A stretch of 64,000 nt of DNA from Actinomycetota bacterium (GTDB lineage Bacteria > Actinomycetota > Thermoleophilia > Gaiellales > F1-60-MAGs149): the NCBI GenBank assembly GCA_009885805.1, contig VFJZ01000030.1:1-64000 (forward strand). The letters are read 5' to 3'. Below the pieces are notes generated by a model. The model was not told the DNA's origin, did no database searches, and saw nothing but the letters and a program-made list of their open reading frames with translations. The position numbers and the translations under genes are program-made. The number at the start of each line of letters is the position of its first letter. Position 1 is the stretch's first letter. This document shows positions 57,459 through 64,000 of this stretch, piece by piece.

Positions 57459-59408
57459 GTGTCGACGACGAAGCCACCCGAAACTCCCGTCGAGTTCCCG
57501 GCCCGCACGAACGGCAGCGGGCCCGTGCGCCCCTCGATGCGTGTCTACCGGGCCGGCAACGGCAAGGCGCCGAAGAAGAAGCGCCGCGCGCTACGCATCG
57601 TCGGCTGGATGATGCTCGTGCTCGTGATCATCGGCGGGGCGGGTGCCGGCGCCTTCTACCTCTACGTGCAGGACGTCGTCGCCGAGATCGCGACGCCGCG
57701 CGCGGGCGATGAGCCGGCGTTGGAGGCGATCGCTCCCGTTACGCCCGGCGCCGGACCCGTCGCCTCCCGCCCGGCGGTGTTCCTGTTGATCGGCGAGGAC
57801 CGGCGTGGCAACGAGGGGCGTGGTCGGTCCGACACCCTGATGCTGGTGCGTGTCGACCCGCGCAAGAAGATGATCTCGTTACTGTCCGTCTCCCGCGACT
57901 GGATCGTCGACATCCCCGGGTACGGGCCGCAGGCAATCACCGAGTCGTACATCCTCGGCGGGCCCAAGCTCGCGATCGAGACCGTCTCCGGCGCCACGGG
58001 TGTCGACATCAACTACTACGTCTCGGTCGACTTCAACGCTTTCCAGCGGATCGTCGACGCCTTCGACGGCGCCTACCTCGACGTCGACCGGCGCTACTAC
58101 AACCTCAATCGCAACACCGCCGCCACCGACTTCGCCTCGATCGACCTCGAGCCCGGCTACCAGCTGATGCTCGGCGACAGCGCCCTGTCGTTCGTCCGGC
58201 ACCGCCACGACGACGACGACACGTTCCGGCTCGCCCGGCAGCAGGCGTTCCTGCACGAGTTCAAGCACAAGGCCGACCCGGTCACGGTTTCACGTAACAT
58301 CCTCGACCTGCTCGACGTCGCGAAGAAGAACCTGAAGATCGTCGGCAAGCCCAAGATGGGGAAAGATCAGCTGGAGGAGTGGGCCAACGCCCTGCGCAGC
58401 ACGCCGAAGAACAACATCGTCAGCCTCCGGCCGGAGATGTCGCGGCACCCGCTCGACGTCAACCGCATCACCGTCGCGCCAGCCGAGATCGAGAGGGTCG
58501 TGGACGAGTTCCTCGATCCGGACCCGACCGTCCCGGCGCGTGCCGCCGACCAGGCGGCCGGCAAGAAGCCGAAGGCCCCCACCTTCACCGCCGCCGAGGT
58601 CGGCGTCGAGGTGAGGAACGGCAACGGCACGCCGGGCCTCGCGTTCGTGGCCGAGCAGGACCTCAGGGCGCGCGGCTGGGCGAAGACGGCTGCGAACGGC
58701 GACGCGCCGGAGACGTTCAGCTCGGTGATCTACCACGACGGCCGCAAGGAATCGCTGGCGGCGGCGAAGGCGCTGCAGGCGGTGATCCAGCCGAGCGAGC
58801 TGAAGCCGCTCGACCAGGCCGCGATCGACGGCCTCAACGCTGCGGCCGCGTCGAAGCACAACGACGACGGTCTCGACGTCGGCGTCACCGTCGTCCTCGG
58901 GCTGAGTTTCAGCCAGCTGGCGCGGGAGAGGGAGACGGCGCTGCCGGACGCCGTCAAGGCCGAGGTGATCAGCGACCGCGGCCGCGATGTGAAGGAATGG
59001 CAGAAGGCGGAGAAGAAGGTCGGCTACGCGTTGATGATGCCGACCCGGTTGCCGTCCGATGCGGTGCTCGGCGACCCGAACTTCCGCTCCTACCAGGACT
59101 TCCGGGTGTACAGGCTGCGCGGCAAGAACGCGCTGCACGTGACGTACTACCGGCGCTCGAACCCGCGCTCGGCGAGCTTCGGTTTCCAGGCGCTCGACTG
59201 GGAGGAGCCGCCGATTCTGAAGTCGCCGAACGAGATCCGCAAGTTCGGTGGGCGCGATTACAAGCTGTACTTCAACGGCGCGAAGCTCCATCGCGTCGCC
59301 TGGCGCGCCCAGGGGAAGACCTACTGGCTGTCCAACTCCCTCGTGGACGGCCTCTCGAACACGACGATGTGGGCGATCGCGACCGGCTTCAAGTCGGTCC
59401 CGAACTAA
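57459..59408 (+). CDS. LytR-CpsA-Psr family protein with LytR_C domain
   Basis: This 649-residue protein has a basic cytoplasmic N-terminus, one membrane helix (about 44-66, WMMLVLVIIGGAGAGAFYLY), and an LCP domain at about 105-300 (VFLLIGEDRRGNEGRGRSDT, SVSRDWIVDIPG, FVRHRHDDDDTFRLARQQ). A LytR_C domain (about 380-480, VEVRNGNGTPGLAFVAEQDL) and a further C-terminal beta-rich domain of about 130 residues follow. It should transfer glycopolymers to peptidoglycan. The start is GTG 57459; no Shine-Dalgarno is visible. It lies 19 nt before ugd. Confidence 0.9.
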   Translation: MSTTKPPETPVEFPARTNGSGPVRPSMRVYRAGNGKAPKKKRRALRIVGWMMLVLVIIGGAGAGAFYLYVQDVVAEIATPRAGDEPALEAIAPVTPGAGPVASRPAVFLLIGEDRRGNEGRGRSDTLMLVRVDPRKKMISLLSVSRDWIVDIPGYGPQAITESYILGGPKLAIETVSGATGVDINYYVSVDFNAFQRIVDAFDGAYLDVDRRYYNLNRNTAATDFASIDLEPGYQLMLGDSALSFVRHRHDDDDTFRLARQQAFLHEFKHKADPVTVSRNILDLLDVAKKNLKIVGKPKMGKDQLEEWANALRSTPKNNIVSLRPEMSRHPLDVNRITVAPAEIERVVDEFLDPDPTVPARAADQAAGKKPKAPTFTAAEVGVEVRNGNGTPGLAFVAEQDLRARGWAKTAANGDAPETFSSVIYHDGRKESLAAAKALQAVIQPSELKPLDQAAIDGLNAAAASKHNDDGLDVGVTVVLGLSFSQLARERETALPDAVKAEVISDRGRDVKEWQKAEKKVGYALMMPTRLPSDAVLGDPNFRSYQDFRVYRLRGKNALHVTYYRRSNPRSASFGFQALDWEEPPILKSPNEIRKFGGRDYKLYFNGAKLHRVAWRAQGKTYWLSNSLVDGLSNTTMWAIATGFKSVPN

Positions 59409-59427
59409 CAGGCGGAGGCGGTCAGCG

Positions 59428-60738
59428 ATGAGTCGTGAGCCGATCGGCGTGATCGGAGTCGGATACGTCGGTCTCGTGACGGCCGCCTGCTTCGCCGACC
59501 TCGGTCACGAGGTGATCTGCCGCGACATCGACGCGGCCAGGGTCGACGTCCTGCGCGGCGGTGGCGTGCCGCTGCACGAGCCGGGACTGGAGGACCTGCT
59601 CCGCCGCAACCGTCGGCGCCTGCACTTCACGCTCGACCTCGACGCCCTGTTCGCGCGCGCCCGGCTGGCCTTCATCTGTGTCGACACGCCGCCGATGCCC
59701 TCCGGCGATGCGGACCTGTCGCGGGTGCAGGCGGTGATCGATGCGATACCGGTCAGCGCCGAGGGCGCCGGCCTGGTGATGAAGTCGACGGTGCCGGTCG
59801 GCACGGGCGAGAAGGTGCGGCGGGGGCTCGACGCCCGTGGCCTGCACGGCGTCGCGTACGTGTCGAACCCGGAGTTCCTGCGCGAGGGCTCGGCGGTGTC
59901 GGACTTCATGGCTCCCGACCGGGTCGTCGTCGGCGCCGCCTCCAGCGACGACGCCGATCGCGTCGTGCGCCTGTACGACGGCATCGACACCGAGATCGTG
60001 CGCACCGACGTCGCCTCGTCGGAGATGATCAAGCTCGCGGCGAATGCATTCCTCGCTACGAAGATCTCGTTCATCAACGAGATCGCCAATGTCTGCGAGG
60101 CGGTCGGCGCCGACGTCGCCGAGGTCGCGCGCGGGATGGGCCTGGATCGCCGGATCGGCGCCAGCTTCCTCCGTCCCGGCATCGGCTACGGCGGCAGCTG
60201 CTTCCCGAAGGACGTCCGGGCGCTCAAGCAGCTCGCCGGCAACTCCGGCTACCACTTCCAGCTGCTGACGTCGGTGATCGAGGTGAACGAGATCCAGAAG
60301 CGCAAGGTCATCTCCAAGCTCGAGCGTCACCTCGGATCGCTGCGCGGCCGGCAGATCGCGTTGCTCGGCATCGCCTTCAAGCCGAACACCGACGACGTTC
60401 GCGAGGCGTCGAGCCTCGTGCTCGCCTCGCGGCTCGTGGCCGAGGGTGCCGAGGTCAGGGCGTACGACCCGGTCGCCGACGGCGCCGCCGTCGCAGCCAT
60501 CGGCGCGCGCGTCGTGACCACCCCCGGCGAGGCGCTCGACGGCGCCGACGCGGCCGTCATCGTGACGGAGTGGAACGAATTCCGGGCCGTGCTCGATCCG
60601 GCGATGCGGGACCGGATGGCGCGCCCGCTGCTGATCGACGGCCGGAACCTGCTCGACCCGGCCGAGGCCGCGGCAGCCGGGTTCGAGTACGAGTGCGTCG
60701 GCCGGCCGAGCCTGACGTCGCCCGTGACCGCCACGTGA
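59428..60738 (+). CDS. ugd: UDP-glucose 6-dehydrogenase
   Basis: The 436-residue enzyme oxidises UDP-glucose to UDP-glucuronate for envelope polysaccharides. The NAD motif IGVIGVGYVGLVTAA, the VKSTVPVGTG-type segment (MKSTVPVGTG), SNPEFLREGSAV and the catalytic C258 in GYGGSCFPKD are all present. LGIAFKPNTDDVREA marks the UDP-binding C-terminal domain. ATG 59428 has a GGAGG site upstream. GDP-mannose dehydrogenase is the main alternative. It overlaps the nucleotidyltransferase gene by 4 nt. Confidence 0.92.
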   Translation: MSREPIGVIGVGYVGLVTAACFADLGHEVICRDIDAARVDVLRGGGVPLHEPGLEDLLRRNRRRLHFTLDLDALFARARLAFICVDTPPMPSGDADLSRVQAVIDAIPVSAEGAGLVMKSTVPVGTGEKVRRGLDARGLHGVAYVSNPEFLREGSAVSDFMAPDRVVVGAASSDDADRVVRLYDGIDTEIVRTDVASSEMIKLAANAFLATKISFINEIANVCEAVGADVAEVARGMGLDRRIGASFLRPGIGYGGSCFPKDVRALKQLAGNSGYHFQLLTSVIEVNEIQKRKVISKLERHLGSLRGRQIALLGIAFKPNTDDVREASSLVLASRLVAEGAEVRAYDPVADGAAVAAIGARVVTTPGEALDGADAAVIVTEWNEFRAVLDPAMRDRMARPLLIDGRNLLDPAEAAAAGFEYECVGRPSLTSPVTAT

Positions 60739-61682
60739 TCGCGATCATCCTGGTCGGCGGTGAGGGGACACGGCTACGCCCGCTCACGATCGACCGTCCC
60801 AAGCCGATGCTGCCGATCAACGGTCGCCCGTTTCTCGCACACATGCTCGACCGCGTCGCCGCGACCGGCGTCACGGACGTCGTCTTCTCCTGCGGATACC
60901 TGCCCGACGCGATCGTCGCAGCCTTCGGTGAACGGTACGGCTCGCTCGACCTCTCGTACGCGCTCGAGCCGACCCCGCTCGACACTGCCGGCGCGATCCG
61001 CTTCGCCGCTGAGGGACGGGTCGACGGGCCGTTCCTCGCCCTGAACGGCGACGTCCTCGCGACCGCGCCGCTGCAGGGCCTGATCGACCGGCACCGCGCG
61101 GTGGGCGCGCGCGCCACGATCACGCTCACGGCCGTCGCCGATCCGAGTCGCTACGGCCTCGTCACGTGTGCGGACGACGGCGCCGTCAGGGCCTTCCTCG
61201 AGAAGCCCGCACCCGACGCGCTGCCGCCCGGGCCGGGGCCGCACTGGATCAACGCGGGCGCGTACCTGCTCGATCGCTGGTTCCTCGACGTCGTCCCGTA
61301 CGGCGTCCGGCGCAACATCGAGCGCGATGTCTTCCCGGCTCTCGTCGGCAAGGGGCTCCACGCCTGGCGCAGCGACGGTTACTGGAACGACATCGGCACG
61401 CCCGAGACGTACCTCGCCGCGAACATGCACCTCTCCGGGGGTGCGAGCGTGCTCGCGGACGGGGTGCAGGTGCATGACGGCGCGGTCGTCGAGGGAAGCG
61501 TCATCCTCGAGCGCGCCGCGATCGGCCCCGGCGCGACCGTCCGTGACTCGGTCGTCGGCCCGGACGCCGTGATCGGCGCCGGCGCGGTCGTGGAGGACGG
61601 CTGCATCGTCGGGCCCGGCGTCGCCGTCGCCCCGCGCAGCCGGCACAGCGGCGAGCGCCTGAACGGCGAGGTCGTGACGTGA
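60735..61682 (+). CDS. Sugar-phosphate nucleotidyltransferase (GDP-mannose pyrophosphorylase-like)
   Basis: This 315-residue protein has the nucleotide-binding loop LVGGEGTRLRPLTIDRPKPM at residues 6-25 and FLALNGDVLA. The C-terminal third is a left-handed beta helix of hexapeptide repeats (ASVLADGVQVHDGAVVEGSV). It resembles mannose-1-phosphate guanylyltransferases, though glucose-1-phosphate transfer is possible. Its neighbours ugd and the SIS isomerase agree with nucleotide sugar supply. Confidence 0.88.
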   Translation: MIAIILVGGEGTRLRPLTIDRPKPMLPINGRPFLAHMLDRVAATGVTDVVFSCGYLPDAIVAAFGERYGSLDLSYALEPTPLDTAGAIRFAAEGRVDGPFLALNGDVLATAPLQGLIDRHRAVGARATITLTAVADPSRYGLVTCADDGAVRAFLEKPAPDALPPGPGPHWINAGAYLLDRWFLDVVPYGVRRNIERDVFPALVGKGLHAWRSDGYWNDIGTPETYLAANMHLSGGASVLADGVQVHDGAVVEGSVILERAAIGPGATVRDSVVGPDAVIGAGAVVEDGCIVGPGVAVAPRSRHSGERLNGEVVT

Positions 61683-62665
61683 TCGTGCCGGCGACGATGC
61701 ACGGGCAGGCGCTGGCGTTCGGTCGCCAGCTGCGCGAGTCGGCGGCGCTCGCGACCGGGCTCGTCGCCGGGCCGTTCGACGGCGTCGCTCTCTGTGGACT
61801 CGGCGGCTCGGCCGCCGGCGGCGCGCTCGCGCGCGGTTTCCTGCACGACCGCCTGCGGCTCCCGGTGACGCCTGGCCTGCCGGGCCATGTGGGGCCGGGC
61901 AGCCTGGTCGTCGTCACCTCGTACTCGGGCGCGACTGCCGAGGCGCTCGACGCCTTTGCCGAGGCCGGGCGGCGCGGGGCGCGTCGCGTCGTGATCACCT
62001 CCGGCGGCGCCCTCGCGCAGCGCGCCGCCGACACCGGCGTGCCCGTCGTCCTGATCCCGGGCGGTTGGCAGCCGCGCGGCGCGCTCGGCTACCTGCTCGG
62101 CCCGCTCCTCGTGCTCCTCGACGAAACCGGAGCGGCACCCGGCGCGGCCGGGCTGATCGGCCCCGGCGCCGACGCCGCCGATCTCGCCGCCGGTCGCGAC
62201 GACGAGGCCCGCGACGTCGCGGCAGCGCTCGCCGGAACGGTCCCGGTCCTCTACGGCGCCGGCCTCCGCGCGCCCGTCGCGGTGCGACTGAAGGCGCAGA
62301 TCAACGAGAACGCCAAGGTCGCCGCGTTCGCCGGCGAGCTTCCCGAGGTCGCGCACAACGAGGTCCTCGGCTGGTTGCAGCTGCGCCGCACCGCGCACCG
62401 CCATACGGCCGTCTTCCTGCGCGACGCGAACGAGCCGCCGGCGCTCGCCGCGCTCATCGCCGCCGTCGCCGCCGAGGTCGCCGGTGACGGCGCCCAGGTA
62501 CTGTCGCTGACGGCGGCCGGCGCCGACGAGGTGTGCCGCGCCTTCGGGCTGCTCGCGTTCGGCGATCTCGTCTCGTGTCACCTCGCCGTGAACGAGGGCA
62601 CCGATCCGCTCGACACGGCGCGGCTCGACCGTCTCAAGGCGCGGCTGGCGCTGGCGCGGGAGTAG
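61679..62665 (+). CDS. Bifunctional phosphoglucose/phosphomannose isomerase-like SIS protein
   Basis: This 328-residue protein has two SIS domains. The first has GVALCGLGGSAAGGALA and VVVTSYSGATAEALDAFAEA. The second has the active-site stretch KAQINENAKVAAFAGELPEV followed by AHNEVLGW, the mark of the bifunctional PGI/PMI family. It would interconvert hexose and mannose 6-phosphates with fructose 6-phosphate. It is coupled to the nucleotidyltransferase by GTGA. Confidence 0.88.
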   Translation: MIVPATMHGQALAFGRQLRESAALATGLVAGPFDGVALCGLGGSAAGGALARGFLHDRLRLPVTPGLPGHVGPGSLVVVTSYSGATAEALDAFAEAGRRGARRVVITSGGALAQRAADTGVPVVLIPGGWQPRGALGYLLGPLLVLLDETGAAPGAAGLIGPGADAADLAAGRDDEARDVAAALAGTVPVLYGAGLRAPVAVRLKAQINENAKVAAFAGELPEVAHNEVLGWLQLRRTAHRHTAVFLRDANEPPALAALIAAVAAEVAGDGAQVLSLTAAGADEVCRAFGLLAFGDLVSCHLAVNEGTDPLDTARLDRLKARLALARE

Positions 62666-62668
62666 ACT
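62663..62668 (+). promoter_or_regulatory. -10 element TAGACT for ahcY (leaderless)
   Basis: TAGACT overlaps the stop codon of the SIS gene and ends 9 nt before GTG 62678, so ahcY can be expressed separately from the sugar genes. Confidence 0.5.
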
Positions 62669-62677
62669 CCGCGGACT

Positions 62678-63937
62678 GTGGACGCCCACGACGTCACCGA
62701 CCTCGGCCTCGCCGCCGACGGGCGTGGCCGCATCGAGTGGGCCGACCGCGAGATGCCGGTGCTCCGCCTGATCCGCGACCGCTTCGCGCGGGAGCGACCC
62801 CTCGAGGGGATCTGCGTCGCGGCCTGCATGCACGTGACGCCGGAGACGGCGAATCTGATGCGGACGCTCGCGGACGGCGGCGCGCGGGTGCTGCTCTGCG
62901 CATCGAACCCGCTTTCCACCCAGGACGAGGTCGCCGCGTCGCTCGTCGCCGACTACGGCATCGCGACGTTCGGCCGCCGCGGCGAGGCTGACGAGACGTA
63001 CTACACGCACATCGACCGCGTGCTCGACCGGCGGCCCGCGATCGTCATGGACGACGGCGGCGACCTGATCAAGGTGCTCCACGCCGACCGGCGCGACGGT
63101 CTCACGGACGTGATCGCCGGCACCGAGGACACGACCACGGGCGTCATGCGGCTCAAGGCGATGGAGGCCGACGGCGTCCTCGCCTTCCCGATCATCGCGG
63201 TCAACGAGGCGCAGACGAAGCACCTGTTCGAGGATCGCTACGGCACCGGCCAGTCGACGATCGACGGCATCGTGCGGGCGACGAACATCCTCCTCGCCGG
63301 GCGTTGCATGGTCGTTGCCGGCTACGGACTCAGCGGCCGCGGCATCGCCGACCGGGCCAGGGGGATGGGCGCGCACGTGATCGTGCTCGAGGTCGACCCG
63401 ATGCGCGCCCTGCAGGCCGTCATGGACGGCTACCGCGTGATGCCGGTCGCCGATGCGGCGCGGCGCGGCGATGTCTTCGTCACCGTCACGGGTGACATCC
63501 ACGTCCTGCGTCGGGAGCACTTCGAGGTGATGCGTGACGGCGCGATCATCGCCAACGCCGGGCACTTCAACGTCGAGGTCGACGTGCCGGCACTCGAGGA
63601 GCTCGCGGTCGAACGGAGGTCGCCGCGCCCGGGCCTCGAGCAGTTCCGCCTCGCCGATGGCCGCAGCATCGCTCTGCTCGCCGAGGGACGCCTCGTCAAT
63701 CTCACGGCCGGCGAGGGACATCCGGCAGCGGTGATGGACCTTTCCTTCGCGAACCAGGCGCTGTCGACGGAGTATGCGGTCCGCCACGGCGCCTCCCTCG
63801 AGCGTCGTGTCTACGTCGTGCCCGACGCGATCGACTCGGAGATCGCCCGCCTCAAGCTGGCCACGCTCGGCCTCGAGATCGACGTCCTCACCGACGCGCA
63901 GTCGCGCTACCTCTCGACCTGGGATCACGGGACGTAA
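62678..63937 (+). CDS. ahcY: Adenosylhomocysteinase
   Basis: AhcY splits S-adenosylhomocysteine to adenosine and homocysteine, completing the SAM cycle with MetH. The 419-residue protein is of the shorter type. It has [18 protein letters not shown] at the N-terminus, the substrate segment [14 protein letters not shown], the NAD motif [18 protein letters not shown] and the C-terminal [15 protein letters not shown] 62678 has no ribosome site and follows TAGACT. A palindromic repeat closes the gene. Confidence 0.95.
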   Translation: MDAHDVTDLGLAADGRGRIEWADREMPVLRLIRDRFARERPLEGICVAACMHVTPETANLMRTLADGGARVLLCASNPLSTQDEVAASLVADYGIATFGRRGEADETYYTHIDRVLDRRPAIVMDDGGDLIKVLHADRRDGLTDVIAGTEDTTTGVMRLKAMEADGVLAFPIIAVNEAQTKHLFEDRYGTGQSTIDGIVRATNILLAGRCMVVAGYGLSGRGIADRARGMGAHVIVLEVDPMRALQAVMDGYRVMPVADAARRGDVFVTVTGDIHVLRREHFEVMRDGAIIANAGHFNVEVDVPALEELAVERRSPRPGLEQFRLADGRSIALLAEGRLVNLTAGEGHPAAVMDLSFANQALSTEYAVRHGASLERRVYVVPDAIDSEIARLKLATLGLEIDVLTDAQSRYLSTWDHGT

Positions 63938-63942
63938 TGGTT

Positions 63943-63964
63943 CGACGCAATGGGGCCTGGCCCC
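63943..63964. repeat. GGGGCCTGGCCCC palindrome copy after ahcY
   Basis: The 13-nt palindrome at 63952-63964 is identical to the one at 2563-2575. Its left flank CGACGCAATGG matches the CG(T)CGCAATGG flank of the 28348 copy in its reverse reading. It starts 6 nt after the ahcY stop and may end its transcript. Confidence 0.65.
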
Positions 63965-64000
63965 TTAGGTGATCGCGCCCGAGGCGATCATCCGGCTCGA

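Noticed and set aside
63969-64000. Possible start of a next gene (GTG 63969, IAPEAIIRL)
   Set aside because: Only about ten codons lie in the window and there is no -10 or ribosome site; not enough to support it.
1-64000. CRISPR arrays, insertion sequences, prophage genes, rRNA
   Set aside because: No regularly spaced repeats, transposases, phage structural genes or rRNA motifs were seen on either strand.

Overview
This is a chromosomal window from a high-GC bacterium, most probably an actinobacterium of the Thermoleophilia (Gaiellales/Solirubrobacterales) type. The reasons are very high GC, frequent GTG starts, GTGA/ATGA stop-start overlaps, a short EF-Ts, DivIVA, LytR-CpsA-Psr proteins, TatA, and exported proteins of the style seen in that class. 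This placement rests on gene content and style; no marker phylogeny was possible. No rRNA, tRNA, CRISPR array, prophage or insertion sequence was recognised.

Layout. 1-7.4 kb: end of a peptidase C26 gene, a small membrane protein, an M20 amidohydrolase, tatA and an MFS transporter on the minus strand, then proC-yggT-divIVA-SDR, and an EamA transporter on the minus strand. 7.4-10.7 kb: a SAM-I riboswitch with a terminator-like hairpin controls metY-metX-metW (homocysteine/methionine synthesis). 10.7-12.5 kb: a DksA-type zinc-finger protein, lspA and an rluD-type pseudouridine synthase. 12.5-26.8 kb: the conserved block rpsB-tsf-pyrH-frr-uppS-cdsA ... dxr-rseP-ispG, interrupted between cdsA and dxr by about 5.8 kb of accessory genes (AbrB/PIN toxin-antitoxin, LysR-dipeptidase-nucleoside hydrolase, small ORFs, an exported protein with a damaged 5' end, an FMN-binding protein). 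26.8-36.5 kb: a zinc peptidase, a GNAT acetyltransferase, dnaE, a CheW-CheC fusion, scpA-scpB, and an aromatic amino acid lyase homologue that lacks the MIO-forming triad. 36.5-40.5 kb (mostly minus): a frameshifted diguanylate cyclase, an LCP protein and a membrane protein. 40.5-46.7 kb: rluB-type gene, mscL, tyrA, aroA, cmk, plsC, der. 46.7-52.5 kb: two exported proteins (one propeller plus PASTA), a molybdopterin oxidoreductase and another exported protein. 52.6-64 kb: a thiolase, a SAM-II-like riboswitch upstream of metH, a second LCP protein, ugd, a sugar nucleotidyltransferase, a sugar-phosphate isomerase-like SIS protein and ahcY.

How the parts work together. The methionine/SAM cycle is a theme: metY, metX and metW lie under SAM-I, metH under a SAM-II-like element, and ahcY recycles S-adenosylhomocysteine. 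Envelope synthesis is also well represented (uppS, cdsA, plsC, two LCP proteins, UDP-glucose dehydrogenase, sugar nucleotidyltransferase, isoprenoid enzymes Dxr and IspG).

Recurring signals. At least 16 start codons lie 5-9 nt downstream of a TANNNT hexamer, which points to widespread leaderless transcription. A small palindrome family of the form GGNGCCNGGCNCC recurs at gene ends, once as a large inverted pair. The most interesting individual items are the SAM-II-like element at metH, the MIO-less lyase homologue, the CheW-CheC fusion, the structured rpsB leader, and the thiolase whose NEAF motif has become QEAF.
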